NCBI GenBank assembly: GCA_937958045.1
Contig: CALFXL010000007.1
Location: 1 to 40,985, forward strand
Length of the DNA: 40,985 nucleotides
Direction: 5' to 3'
Source of the DNA: an uncultured Opitutaceae bacterium
GTDB taxonomy: Bacteria; Verrucomicrobiota; Verrucomicrobiia; Opitutales; Opitutaceae
The first letter of the stretch is position 1, and every line of letters begins with the position of its first letter. A model generated the notes under the pieces. It searched no databases and was not told the DNA's origin. It saw nothing but the letters and a program-made list of their open reading frames with translations. Made by a program: the position numbers and the translations under genes. Shown in pieces: positions 1-8,297 of the stretch.

Positions 1-991
1 TCTTGATGTGATGCGGGCAGTTCATCGGCTTCAGCATGAAGCCGTCGAGGAGCTTATCCGCATCGAGCACGCGGTCTTTTTGAATGACCTCTTTGCCGGC
101 GCGACGGTTGATCTCGTCGGCAAATTGTTGGGAAACGCCTTCAAGACGCGCGACGAGTTCCGCGCAGCCGCAACCTTCGGTGGCGAGTTTCGCCATCTGG
201 TCGGGCTCGGGGAAGGCGGTGAATTGAGACTCCTTGTAGTAGGGGAAGTGGCCCGAGGTTTTGTAGAGCGTGAGCTTGCCGATGTGCGGCGTGAAGACCT
301 GCGAGTAACCTTGTTTGCGGAGTTCGTCGCCGATGAAGTTTTGCAGTTCCTGGCGGACGATGGAGCCGTTGGGCGTCCAGAGGATGAGACCCTGGCCGAC
401 GTCTTCGTCGATGTGGAAAAGTTTCAGATCGCGACCGAGTTTGCGGTGATCGCGCGCCTTGGCTTGTTCGAGACGTTCGAGGTACTGCGCGAGTTCTTCT
501 TTCGTTGGAAACGCGGTGCCGTAGATGCGTTGGAGCTGTTTGTTCTTTTCGTCGCCGCGATGATACGCGCCGGCGATCGAAAGGAGTTTAAACGCTTTCA
601 ACTTCGACGAGTAGCGGACGTGCGTGCCGGCGCATAAATCGATGAACTCGCCGTTTTGGTAGAAGGAGATTTTTTCGCCTTCGGGAATGTCGGCGAGACG
701 GCCGAGTTTGTAACGTTCCTGACCGCGGGATTTGATGATCTCGACGGCTTCTTCGCGCGAAACTTCCTTGCGGATGAACGCCTGGTTTTCGTCGGCGATC
801 TTCTTCATCTCGGCCTCGAGCTTCGCGAGATCTTCGGCCGTGAGTTTATGATCGAGATCGATGTCGTAATAAAAACCGGTGTCCGTCGGAGGTCCGATAT
901 CAAGTTTCGCGTCAGGGAAGAGGCGAAGGACGGCGGTCGCGAGAATGTGCGAAGCCGAGTGGCGGAGTTCTTCGAGCGGAGTCATCGACAT
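1..991 (-). CDS. thrS: Threonine--tRNA ligase, 3' part cut by the window edge
   Basis: Cytoplasmic enzyme that charges tRNA-Thr with threonine. The first 330 residues are present; the rest lies beyond base 1. The N-terminal editing domain starts almost at once, with the HSASH metal-site motif at residues 12-16 and the partner CAGTH motif further on. The class II catalytic core follows, reaching the motif MLKPMNCPHH at residues 319-328. ATG at 991 was chosen; an in-frame ATG two codons later (985) is equally possible. Two oddities: the usual N-terminal TGS domain (about 60 residues) is missing, and about 50-60 extra residues with a GCGC motif lie between the GHFPYYKES segment (from 247) and the MLKPMNCPHH motif. 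It lies downstream of cysS on the same strand, 300 nt away. The family call is secure. Confidence 0.95.
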   Translation of the reverse strand, partial: MSMTPLEELRHSASHILATAVLRLFPDAKLDIGPPTDTGFYYDIDLDHKLTAEDLAKLEAEMKKIADENQAFIRKEVSREEAVEIIKSRGQERYKLGRLADIPEGEKISFYQNGEFIDLCAGTHVRYSSKLKAFKLLSIAGAYHRGDEKNKQLQRIYGTAFPTKEELAQYLERLEQAKARDHRKLGRDLKLFHIDEDVGQGLILWTPNGSIVRQELQNFIGDELRKQGYSQVFTPHIGKLTLYKTSGHFPYYKESQFTAFPEPDQMAKLATEGCGCAELVARLEGVSQQFADEINRRAGKEVIQKDRVLDADKLLDGFMLKPMNCPHHIK

Positions 992-1291
992 GGTAAGAGT
1001 TGGTTGTGGTCCTGCGTACGATTGCCGGACCGGAAGGGAAAGTAGCGAGCAGACGGCGTCGGGTAGCGAGTAGAAAAATGCGCGAGGGAATGGGCTCGAG
1101 CGGCTTTTGGCGTGTTAGCTTCCCTGCATGGGCGCTTCACCCGAGAGGTTGAGAGGCAGGTCGATTTCCCAATCGAGGTGATGTCGCCTGGCGCGAAAGG
1201 CTCCTGATTTTTTAACCACTAAGGCACAAAGGCGCGGAGAGACGAAGCTGGCTTATCGTCTCTGTCTCCTTTGCGCCTCAGTGGTTAAAAA
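992..1291. other. Non-coding gap between cysS and thrS
   Basis: This 300-nt gap separates the cysS stop from the thrS start, both on the minus strand. The part next to cysS is the inverted repeat annotated separately at 1208-1291. The remaining 215 nt would be the thrS leader. It holds two copies of an 8-nt string (CTCGCTAC on the minus strand, around 1030-1075) and a small hairpin around 1161-1176. I see no T-box, no tRNA and no credible ORF. Confidence 0.5.
1208..1291. repeat. Inverted repeat of CACTGAG-like units next to the cysS stop
   Basis: Two arms of about 36 nt (1208-1245 and 1256-1291) are imperfect reverse complements around a 10-nt loop. The outer stem is a match of AACCACT with AGTGGTT plus flanking T and A runs. 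Each arm consists of degenerate units of about 7-8 nt (AACCACT, AAGGCAC, AAAGGCG). It abuts the cysS stop codon. A transcript of either strand could fold here, but no U-run follows the stem on the cysS strand, so it is not a standard intrinsic terminator. The same unit type recurs at 11606, 23732 and 26891. Confidence 0.8.
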
Positions 1292-2668
1292 TTATTTCTT
1301 CAACGGCTCGAGGGAGTAACCGTCTTTGCGATCGAGCATGGACCAACCGGCGGCGATGATCTCGGCGCGAAGAGCGTCGGCGGTTTTGAAGTCTTTCGCT
1401 TGTTTCGCGGCCCAGCGTTTTTCGGCGAGAGCGGTGATCTCGGCGGGGGCTTCGGCTTTCGCGGGCTCGGCCGCCGTGAGATCCAGTCCGAGCGCGAACA
1501 TCGCGCGATCGAAGGACGCGCGGTCGGCTTCGCCGCCTTTGCGATTCACCGCGGTGAACAATGCTCCGAGCGCGGCGGGCGTGTTGAGATCGTCCTGCAG
1601 CGCGGTGATGACCGGACCAAACGCGTCGTGCGCGGCGGTGGTGTTTTCCGGAAGCGTGGCGCGATAATCACGGAGCGTTTTGAGCGCTTTCTCGGCGGCG
1701 TGGAGAGAATCGAGTGTGAAGTTAAGCTGTTTGCGCGGGTGGCCGGCGATGAGGGCGTAGCGAAGCGCCATGGGGCTGAAGCCTTTGGCTTTCAAATCGT
1801 CGAGCGTGTAGAGATTGCCGAGCGATTTGCTCATCTTCTTGCCGTCCACGAGCAGGTGTTCGCTGTGATACCAGTGCTTGGAAAACTGCGTGCCGTTGCA
1901 GCACTCGCTTTGCGCGATCTCGTTTTCGTGGTGGGGGAAAAGCAGGTCCACGCCGCCGGTGTGAAGATCGATGGTGTCGCCGAGATGTTTTTTGCTCATG
2001 GCGCTGCACTCGATGTGCCAGCCCGGACGACCGCGACCCCACGGGCTGTCCCAACCATTGTCGCCATCTTCGGCTTTGTGCGCCTTCCAGAGCGCGAAGT
2101 CGGAAACGTCCTCTTTCTCGTCGGCGTCGGCGGCGTGCGTTTTCCCGGCGAGCGCGGAGCCGAGTTGAAGTTCGCGTTCTTTCACGCGCGAGAGCGCGCC
2201 GTATCCATCGAACGACGACACTTTGAAATACACGGAGCCATCGGCGGCGCGGTAGGCGTTGCCCTTGCGCATGAGCACGTCGATCATGTCGACCTGCTCT
2301 TGGATGTGTTTCGTGGCGGCGGGTTCGACGTGCGGACGCAGACAGTTGAGCGCGTCGCAATCGGCGTGAAATTTATCTGTCCATTGTTTGGTGACGTCGG
2401 CGAGCGGGCGGTTTTCTTCGCGGGCGCGGCGGATGGTTTTGTCGTCCACGTCGGTGAGGTTGCGGACGTGTTTCACCTTGTCCGGACCGAACTCGAGTTC
2501 GAGCAAGCGGCGGAGGACGTCGTTGACCACGAAGGTGCGGAAGTTGCCGATGTGCGCCGGCGCATACACTGTCGGTCCGCAATTGTAGAAGCGGAAGACG
2601 CCGTCGGGGTGCGACGGCGCGAGAACCTTGGGCTGGCGGGTCAGCGAGTCGAAGAGCGTGATGGACAT
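1292..2668 (-). CDS. cysS: Cysteine--tRNA ligase
   Basis: Charges tRNA-Cys with cysteine. At 458 residues it has the usual bacterial length. The zinc and active-site region begins with Cys30 in CGPTVY, followed by the HIGN class I signature at 39-42. Later come the HIECSAM and HHENEIAQSE zinc-site segments and KKMSKSLGN. The reading frame stays open 48 codons upstream of this ATG, but that extension is not like the family, and the protein family begins at about MSITLFDSL, so 2668 is taken as the start. No strong Shine-Dalgarno sequence is visible. It is divergent from hemB, with 225 nt between the two starts. Confidence 0.97.
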   Translation of the reverse strand: MSITLFDSLTRQPKVLAPSHPDGVFRFYNCGPTVYAPAHIGNFRTFVVNDVLRRLLELEFGPDKVKHVRNLTDVDDKTIRRAREENRPLADVTKQWTDKFHADCDALNCLRPHVEPAATKHIQEQVDMIDVLMRKGNAYRAADGSVYFKVSSFDGYGALSRVKERELQLGSALAGKTHAADADEKEDVSDFALWKAHKAEDGDNGWDSPWGRGRPGWHIECSAMSKKHLGDTIDLHTGGVDLLFPHHENEIAQSECCNGTQFSKHWYHSEHLLVDGKKMSKSLGNLYTLDDLKAKGFSPMALRYALIAGHPRKQLNFTLDSLHAAEKALKTLRDYRATLPENTTAAHDAFGPVITALQDDLNTPAALGALFTAVNRKGGEADRASFDRAMFALGLDLTAAEPAKAEAPAEITALAEKRWAAKQAKDFKTADALRAEIIAAGWSMLDRKDGYSLEPLKK

Positions 2669-2893
2669 GAAAAGAGGAAAACCAGAACCAAAATCGCGGG
2701 AAGGGAAAGGCTCAAGCGCGCGGGTGAACCGATAGGATGGATGAAATTTTACGACAGGATTCGCGGAAGGAATGAGAACGGAAAGTGGGTGAAGCGTGCG
2801 CGGTGGGATCATCCCCGAGGTGGTTCAGAGGATTCATAAAAACAATTTGGCCGGACGGGCGGGATGGTGTTGGGTAGGAGATTCATTTTTGCC

Positions 2894-3907
2894 ATGGCCG
2901 ATTCTTTTAAACTCGATCTCGCCGTTCGTCCTCGTCGTTTGCGCCGCAATGCCGCCGTGCGCGCTTTGGTGGAGGAGACTGTGTTGCGGCCCGCGGATTT
3001 TATCGCGCCGCTGTTTGTCGTGGACGGCAAAGGCGCGCCGGAAGCGGTCGGCTCGATGCCCGGCGTGGCGCGTTTTAACATCAACGATCTCGTGAAAGAA
3101 TGTCGCGCGCTCGCGAAACTCGGCGTGCCCGCCGTGGCACTATTCCCGAAGCTCGACGCGAAGCTTAAGAACGACGATGGCTCGGCGGCGCTGCACGAGG
3201 ATGCGTTGATTTTGCGCGCGGTTCGCGCGGTGAAGAAAGCGCTGCCGGAACTCGTGGTGATGACGGATATCGCGCTCGATCCGTACACGACGCATGGCCA
3301 CGACGGTTTGCTGACGCCCAATGGACGCGATGTCGCCAACGACGCCACGGTGGAAGTGCTCGTGAAAATGGCGGTGCTGCACGCGAGCGCGGGTGTGGAT
3401 TTCGTGGCTCCGTCGGACATGATGGACGGTCGCATCGGCGCGATTCGTAGCGCTTTGGACGCGGCGGGTTTCACCAACACGGCGATCATGGCGTATTCGT
3501 CTAAATTTGCCTCGGCTTATTACGGACCTTTCCGTGATGCGGTGGGCAGCGCGAAGGCGGCGGGCACACACGCGTTGGACAAACGCACGTATCAATTGAA
3601 TCCGGCGAACCGTCGCGAAGCCGTGGTCGAAGCGTTGCTCGACGAAGCGGAAGGCGCGGACGTGCTCATGGTGAAGCCCGCGGGGCCGTATTTGGATATC
3701 ATTCGCGATGTGCGTGAAGCGACCAAGACGCCGCTCGCGGCTTATCAAGTTTCCGGCGAATACGCGCAGATTCATGCGGCGGCGAAACTGGGCTGGCTCG
3801 ATCTGGCGCGCACGCGCTACGAGTCGCTGCTGGCGATCAAACGCGCCGGTGCGGACATGATCCTGACGTATTTCGCGAAGATCATGGCCGAAGAGTTGCG
3901 ACGTTGA
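2894..3907 (+). CDS. hemB: Delta-aminolevulinic acid dehydratase (porphobilinogen synthase)
   Basis: Condenses two 5-aminolevulinate molecules to porphobilinogen in tetrapyrrole synthesis. The protein is 337 residues. The two active-site lysines are visible: Lys204 in YSSKFASAYYGPFRDA and Lys261 in MVKPAGPY (Schiff-base lysine). The segment that carries three zinc-binding cysteines in zinc-dependent enzymes reads ALDPYTTHGHDG here (127-138), with Asp in place of Cys, which indicates the magnesium or metal-independent class. ATG at 2894 gives the family N-terminus; an in-frame ATG ten codons upstream is less likely. A GGAG sits about 15 nt upstream. The acetyltransferase gene follows 22 nt downstream. 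Confidence 0.97.
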   Translation: MADSFKLDLAVRPRRLRRNAAVRALVEETVLRPADFIAPLFVVDGKGAPEAVGSMPGVARFNINDLVKECRALAKLGVPAVALFPKLDAKLKNDDGSAALHEDALILRAVRAVKKALPELVVMTDIALDPYTTHGHDGLLTPNGRDVANDATVEVLVKMAVLHASAGVDFVAPSDMMDGRIGAIRSALDAAGFTNTAIMAYSSKFASAYYGPFRDAVGSAKAAGTHALDKRTYQLNPANRREAVVEALLDEAEGADVLMVKPAGPYLDIIRDVREATKTPLAAYQVSGEYAQIHAAAKLGWLDLARTRYESLLAIKRAGADMILTYFAKIMAEELRR

Positions 3908-3929
3908 TCCGGATGGATAGCAGTTCGCG

Positions 3930-4403
3930 ATGACACCGGCGTTCGTTATTCGACCTTATACCGAAGACGATTACGCGGCGGTCGCGACTGTGTACCGATC
4001 CGCGGTGGAGGCGCAGGCGCCCGCCGGTTACTCGCAGGCGCAGATTCGTTTGTGGGCCTCGTATCCAAAAGGTGGAGACGAGTTCCGTTCGCGTCTCGCG
4101 CTGGGTGCCACGCTCGTGTGCGAGGTGGATGGAAGCGTGGTGGCGTTTGGGCAACTGGAGCCGACCCATCACGTCGCGTTCTTGTATTGTCATCCGGACT
4201 ACACGCGGCGCGGATTGGCCACGGCGATTTATGCAAAACTCGAAGCGCAGGCGCGTGCGGCGGGTGTCCAACGCATCACGACCGAGGCGAGTCACATCGG
4301 GCGCGAATTTTTCCTGAGACAGGGATTTGTCCTTGTCCAAGCCGAGAAGCAAAAACGTCTCGGTGTGGAGTTCGAGAGCTTCAAGTTGGAGAAGGCGCTC
4401 TGA
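3930..4403 (+). CDS. GNAT-family N-acetyltransferase
   Basis: A 157-residue protein with the GNAT fold. Strand beta4 (SVVAFGQLEP), the following strand with FLYCHPDYTRRGLATAIYAKLE (about 88-109, holding the R-x-x-G-x-A acetyl-CoA pyrophosphate loop), and a C-terminal segment with REFFLRQGFVLVQ are all recognisable. It presumably transfers an acetyl group from acetyl-CoA to an amine; the substrate cannot be read from the sequence. It is probably co-transcribed with hemB but need not be related to haem synthesis. It converges on the export lipoprotein gene, with 25 nt between the stops. Confidence 0.85.
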   Translation: MTPAFVIRPYTEDDYAAVATVYRSAVEAQAPAGYSQAQIRLWASYPKGGDEFRSRLALGATLVCEVDGSVVAFGQLEPTHHVAFLYCHPDYTRRGLATAIYAKLEAQARAAGVQRITTEASHIGREFFLRQGFVLVQAEKQKRLGVEFESFKLEKAL

Positions 4404-4428
4404 TTACCCGCGCGCTGCGGGGCGCCGC

Positions 4429-5022
4429 CTAGAACGCGGACTTGGGCACTTGGATGGAATCGCCCGGCAGCAAACGCGGATCGTCGGCCGGTGTTTTTTC
4501 AGCGTGGCGGGCGTTGATCACGTAAGCTTGTTGATCGCGCACGAGGCTCACGCGCGCTTCTTTGGCGTAGAGCGTGAAACCGCCTGCGGATTGAATAGCC
4601 TTCGTGACGGTGAGATCGGGCGTCCAAATGATGCGACCCGGGCGAATGACTTCGCCGCCGACGTACACGTAGCGTTCTGTCACCGCGACAGACACATCGA
4701 CCGTGGTGTAGATTTTTTTCTCCAGATACGTTTCGCGAACACGTTGGGATAACGTCGCTGCAGTCGTGCCGGTTGTCGAAACGGGGCCGATGAAGGGCAG
4801 GGTGACGAGACCTTGATCGTCGATCTGCACGGCGTTGGCGCTCGGATCGGGCACGCCTTGCAACGTGATCACGAGATTGTCGCCCGGACGAAGCGCGGCG
4901 ATCGAGCCTGCTTCGGGCAAAGGAGGCTGTTCCGCGCGTTGTGCCGGAGTTTCGCAGCCGCTCACGAAGAGAGCGGTGAGGAAACAAAGAAGCGCCAGGC
5001 GGAGCCGGAGGGGAAACAGCAT
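4429..5022 (-). CDS. Polysaccharide export lipoprotein (Wza-like, SLBB domain)
   Basis: A 197-residue protein with a lipoprotein signal: hydrophobic stretch 8-20 and lipobox FVSGC with the modified Cys at 23. Residues about 40-115 match the polysaccharide-export domain (LRPGDNLVITLQG, then VTLPFIGPV), and about 116-185 look like an SLBB domain (YVYVGGEVIRPGRI). Family members form or line the outer-membrane channel for capsule or exopolysaccharide. It is shorter than Wza (about 380 residues) and has one SLBB-like unit. No tyrosine kinase, polymerase or flippase gene lies nearby, so the polymer is unknown. It follows the acidic-tail gene by 37 nt on the same strand. Confidence 0.85.
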   Translation of the reverse strand: MLFPLRLRLALLCFLTALFVSGCETPAQRAEQPPLPEAGSIAALRPGDNLVITLQGVPDPSANAVQIDDQGLVTLPFIGPVSTTGTTAATLSQRVRETYLEKKIYTTVDVSVAVTERYVYVGGEVIRPGRIIWTPDLTVTKAIQSAGGFTLYAKEARVSLVRDQQAYVINARHAEKTPADDPRLLPGDSIQVPKSAF

Positions 5023-5059
5023 GGCGGTTCAGTGGGCCAAACCGCCATGGATGGCAACG

Positions 5060-5848
5060 TCAGCGTTTGCTGCGGCCGCGACGGGGGCGCTCATCCTCTT
5101 CCTCGTCGTCTTCTTCCTCCAGATCATCGTCGTCGGAGTCGTCGTCCTCATCCTCGTCGTCGTCGGAGTCTTCGTCGTCCTCTTCTTCGTCCTCGTCCCA
5201 TTTGAGGGACTGGTCGTTTTTGAGTTTTTCTTCTTCTTCCTCGTCGAGTTCGGGCAGATCGTCGTCGTCCTCTTCTTCGTCCTCGTCTTTTTCGGCGACC
5301 TCATCATCGGTGTCCCAACCGGCGGGCACGTAATCGAGGATATCGGTGAGCTCTTCGAAGGTGTGGATGGCTTTGCCTTCGATGAAGTGGGTGTTTTGCT
5401 CTTCGCGGATTTCGTCTTCGACTTCGTCGACGGTGAGCTTCGATTCGAAATTGAAGAGGTCGTTGAGCATCTTCACGCGGCAGCGGGTGAGATGGTCGAG
5501 GAGATCGGCGTAGGGACCGTTTTCTTCGTCGAGCACATCGGCGAGCGCGAAGAGTTTTTCGTCGGACTCGATGATGGAGTCCTTGACGCGCTTGAGACGC
5601 ACGCGGCCGTCGCCGAGATCCTTGTCGATGCGGAAGGGGATAAAGGCGGCGTCGAAAATATCCTGGTCAAATCCGTAATCGCGGAGCGGTTCCACCAGCT
5701 CGATCATGTGCGCGACTTGGCGCGGATCGATAATGCTCAATCCGTCGACATCCCAGCGGACCGGGTCGCTAACTTCGTCGACCCACCAGTTGTGATCTTC
5801 GCCTAGACGGACGATGCACCAGTCGAGAGTAGTGGAGGATTTGGCCAT
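5060..5848 (-). CDS. Unrecognised protein with a long Asp/Glu-rich tail
   Basis: A 262-residue protein that I do not recognise. Residues 1-178 look like an ordinary soluble domain rich in Trp and acidic residues (LDWCIVRLGEDHNWWVDEV near the start). From about 180 to 252 nearly every residue is Asp or Glu, apart from a break at KLKNDQSLKW (about 208-217). The end is basic (RPRRGRSKR). Such tails can act as nucleic-acid mimics, chaperone-like arms or cation binders, but nothing here decides between these. The tail is encoded by a GAN-rich near-repeat tract (about 5080-5310). The frame is open 78 codons further upstream; ATG at 5848 was chosen because the upstream translation is Arg/Pro-rich and looks non-coding. 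Confidence 0.75.
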   Translation of the reverse strand: MAKSSTTLDWCIVRLGEDHNWWVDEVSDPVRWDVDGLSIIDPRQVAHMIELVEPLRDYGFDQDIFDAAFIPFRIDKDLGDGRVRLKRVKDSIIESDEKLFALADVLDEENGPYADLLDHLTRCRVKMLNDLFNFESKLTVDEVEDEIREEQNTHFIEGKAIHTFEELTDILDYVPAGWDTDDEVAEKDEDEEEDDDDLPELDEEEEEKLKNDQSLKWDEDEEEDDEDSDDDEDEDDDSDDDDLEEEDDEEEDERPRRGRSKR

Positions 5849-6099
5849 GTGTTGGTTAAATTTTTTCGGAGGAAAAGCCCCGGTCTCTAGCGGAGTCAAA
5901 CCGGGAAAACGTTTTTCGTGAAACTTCCCATGTGCACGCGTTTGCCGAGGAGCGGTGCCGGAAAATTTCAGGCGCAGGCTGGAAGGCACCGAATGAAAAA
6001 CAAGCACAAAAACGCGTCCTATGCGCCGAGGTGATCGACGAGACGGATGCGCCCGCTGGCGCTTGATTTTTCCGAGGCACAAACCCAGCGTCGGCCCAA

Positions 6100-7161
6100 A
6101 TGAATTTTCTGTACGAGAAGGTTTCGCGCAGACTGTTGTTCAAGCTGGATTCGGAGAAGGCCCATGAAGTCGGCGTCTCCGCGATGGCGATGCTGGGACG
6201 GCTTACGCCGATCTGCCGCCTGATGGAGCGCTGGCAGCGGCTTCCGGAAGCTTCGCGTCCGATCGAAGCGTTTGGCCTGAAGTTCCCGAATGTGGTCGGG
6301 CTCGCAGCGGGTTTCGACAAAAACGCCGTCGCCTGGCCCGCCGCCGCGGCGCTCGGCTTCGGACACGTGGAAATCGGTACGGTGACCGCGCTGGCCCAGC
6401 CGGGAAATCCGAAGCCGCGCATGTTCCGCTATCCCGCGGAAGAAGCGGTGATCAACCGCATGGGTTTCAACAACGAAGGTGCTGAGGCGGTCGCCGCACG
6501 TCTCGCGCGTCAGCCTGGGCCGGGACAGCGACGCATTCCGCTCGGCGTGAATCTCGGCAAATCGAAGGTCGCTGACATCGATCAGGCCACCGCGGACTAT
6601 CTCACGAGTTTCGCGCGGCTTGCCGATTATGCGGATTATTTGGTGCTCAATGTCAGCAGCCCCAACACGCCGAATCTCCGCAAGCTGCAGGACGAGGAGC
6701 GTCTGCGCGAATTGCTTGGCGCGATGACCGCCGCGAACCGCGAGCGCGCGGCGCAACCGGGAAAACGCCGCGTGCCGATCTTGTTGAAAATCGCGCCCGA
6801 TCTCAGCTTCCGCCAGATCGATGCGGTGCTCGCGGCGATCGCAGAGTTCGGTCTCGACGGTATCATCGCCACGAATACAACGCTCGCGCGGCCCGGCGTG
6901 TTTGCGTCCGTCGACGAAGCCGGCGGCTTGAGCGGAGCGCCGTTGCGCGTGCGTTCCACGCAGATCGTTCGCTACATCGCGATGGCGACCCAAGGTCGTT
7001 TGCCGATCATCGGCGTGGGCGGCATCATGGATACCGCCGCCGCGGCCGAGAAACTCGATGCCGGCGCGACGCTGGTTCAGATTTATTCGGGCATGATTTA
7101 CCGCGGTCCGTTTTTCGCACGCGACATCGCTCGTGCAGCGGCGCATCGGCAGCGGCTGTGA
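6100..7161 (+). CDS. pyrD: Dihydroorotate dehydrogenase (quinone), class 2
   Basis: Oxidises dihydroorotate to orotate in pyrimidine synthesis, passing electrons to quinone at the inner membrane. The 353-residue length and the N-terminal amphipathic helix region (about 1-45) fit class 2. FMN-site segments are visible: VVGLAAGFDKN (65-75), INRMGFNNEG (118-127), and the catalytic-serine motif NVSSPNTPNLR (184-194, base Ser187). LLKIAPDLS and IIGVGGI follow, then a phosphate-binding LVQIYSGMIYRGP near the end. The menA gene in this window fits a menaquinone acceptor. The 251-nt region upstream is shared with the divergent acidic-tail gene and must carry both promoters; I could not single one out. 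Confidence 0.96.
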   Translation: MNFLYEKVSRRLLFKLDSEKAHEVGVSAMAMLGRLTPICRLMERWQRLPEASRPIEAFGLKFPNVVGLAAGFDKNAVAWPAAAALGFGHVEIGTVTALAQPGNPKPRMFRYPAEEAVINRMGFNNEGAEAVAARLARQPGPGQRRIPLGVNLGKSKVADIDQATADYLTSFARLADYADYLVLNVSSPNTPNLRKLQDEERLRELLGAMTAANRERAAQPGKRRVPILLKIAPDLSFRQIDAVLAAIAEFGLDGIIATNTTLARPGVFASVDEAGGLSGAPLRVRSTQIVRYIAMATQGRLPIIGVGGIMDTAAAAEKLDAGATLVQIYSGMIYRGPFFARDIARAAAHRQRL

Positions 7162-7259
7162 GGCCTTGTTGGCGACGTCGGCGGGGGAAACCGAGAAAAA
7201 TTCTGAACCTTTTCTTGCTGGAAGGCGTCTGAGGTCCGCACTTATTTCCCCGCTTCATC

Positions 7260-7880
7260 ATGATCTTTGCCCTCGTTGATCCGATTCGCATTATTCAAGG
7301 CGCCGGCCTGCTCATCTACCCACTGGGCCTCTGCTCGTTTGCTGCGATCTTCATCATCTGCGAGCGCATGTACGCTCTGCGCAACGATGCCATCATGCCG
7401 GCCGATCTCACGGACTCGGTGCTGCAAAACAAACCGCTCGCCGGCGGTCAGCATTCCACGCTCGGGCGAATCATCCGTTTTGTGGAAACGCATCCGGGTG
7501 ATGTGGACGGAGCCAAGGCCTACGCGCGCCTCGAGGTTCTGAAGATGGAGCGCGGAGCGAATTATCTCGATGTGATCTACACCGGGGCGCCGCTGATCGG
7601 TCTCGTCGGTACCGTGTTCGGTTTGTTGGCCGCGTTTGCGGTGATCGATCCGGAGACGAAGATGCCCGATCCGGTGAAGTTCACCGAGAGCGTCGGCTAT
7701 GCGTTGTCGGCCACGCTGATCGGTCTCGTCGTCGCGCTGATCGCGCTGGTCGGAAACGGTTATCTGCAACGCCGCATCGACGCGCAGGCGGCGCGCCTCG
7801 ATGTATTGGTGGAACGGATACTCGCGCGCGGGCACCGCCACGAGACGACGCAGACCGCGGGCAAAGAACTGTTGTCATGA
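7260..7880 (+). CDS. MotA/TolQ/ExbB-type proton channel protein
   Basis: A 206-residue inner-membrane protein. Three hydrophobic segments are visible (about 14-35, 106-128 and 141-165) with a long cytoplasmic loop between the first and second, as in ExbB and TolQ. The second segment contains GAPLIGLVGTVFGLL and the third SVGYALSATLIGLVVALIAL, matching the family pore helices. With the ExbD partner it would use the proton gradient to drive an outer-membrane task such as TonB-dependent uptake or envelope upkeep. Its stop overlaps the next start by 4 nt (ATGA), implying coupled translation. No tonB, tolB or pal gene is nearby, so ExbB and TolQ roles cannot be separated. Confidence 0.9.
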   Translation: MIFALVDPIRIIQGAGLLIYPLGLCSFAAIFIICERMYALRNDAIMPADLTDSVLQNKPLAGGQHSTLGRIIRFVETHPGDVDGAKAYARLEVLKMERGANYLDVIYTGAPLIGLVGTVFGLLAAFAVIDPETKMPDPVKFTESVGYALSATLIGLVVALIALVGNGYLQRRIDAQAARLDVLVERILARGHRHETTQTAGKELLS

Positions 7881-8278
7881 GTCTGCGTACCAAACGCCAC
7901 CGCCGTCCTGAGCTGCCGCTTGTGCCGCTCATCGACGTGCTCGTGATGCTGGTGTTGTTCACCTTTGTGACGATGCGCTTCGCGACCGCGCAGACGCTCA
8001 ATATCAGTGTGCCGCGCGTGGATACCGCGGGTCGCAATGCCTTCGTCGGCAAGGTCGAAATCGGCGTTGATAAGGAGGGGAAACTTTCGCTCAACGGCCG
8101 TCCGGTTGAAGAAGCACAGCTGCGGGAAATGCTTCGCGAAATCCAACGCGTGAACAAAGACACCCCCGTAATCGTGCGCGCCGATGGTGTGACGCAGTTT
8201 CAGCGCGTGACCGAAGTTTGGGACATTTGCCGCAGTCTCGGACTCAACAAGGTCAACATGCAGGTCCGCAGTAAATAA
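7877..8278 (+). CDS. ExbD/TolR-family biopolymer transport protein
   Basis: A 133-residue protein with one N-terminal membrane segment (about 13-35). The segment contains PLIDVLVMLVLFTFV, in which the Asp is the conserved proton-carrying residue of ExbD and TolR. The rest is periplasmic, with the family pattern VEIGVDKEGKLSLNGRPV, followed by PVIVRADGVTQFQRVTEVWDICRSLGL. It pairs with the upstream channel protein through a 4-nt start/stop overlap. The stop codon lies inside a hairpin shared with the convergent glycosyltransferase gene. Confidence 0.92.
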   Translation: MSLRTKRHRRPELPLVPLIDVLVMLVLFTFVTMRFATAQTLNISVPRVDTAGRNAFVGKVEIGVDKEGKLSLNGRPVEEAQLREMLREIQRVNKDTPVIVRADGVTQFQRVTEVWDICRSLGLNKVNMQVRSK

Positions 8279-8297
8279 GGCGCGTCGCCGCCTTATT
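8274..8297. terminator. Hairpin shared by two convergent stop codons
   Basis: A perfect 9-bp stem, AATAAGGCG (8274-8282) with CGCCTTATT (8289-8297), surrounds a 6-nt loop. It contains the stop codon of exbD on the plus strand and that of the glycosyltransferase on the minus strand. It probably terminates or stabilises both transcripts. A strong U-run is lacking on both sides. Confidence 0.6.

Noticed and set aside
992..1207. tRNA or T-box leader before thrS
   Set aside because: No cloverleaf or T-box core could be recognised; only small hairpins and one short direct repeat are seen.
1400..2839. A 479-codon plus-strand reading frame opposite cysS
   Set aside because: Arg/Val/Phe/Glu-rich shadow of cysS in a GC-rich genome; cysS has a full set of family motifs on the other strand.
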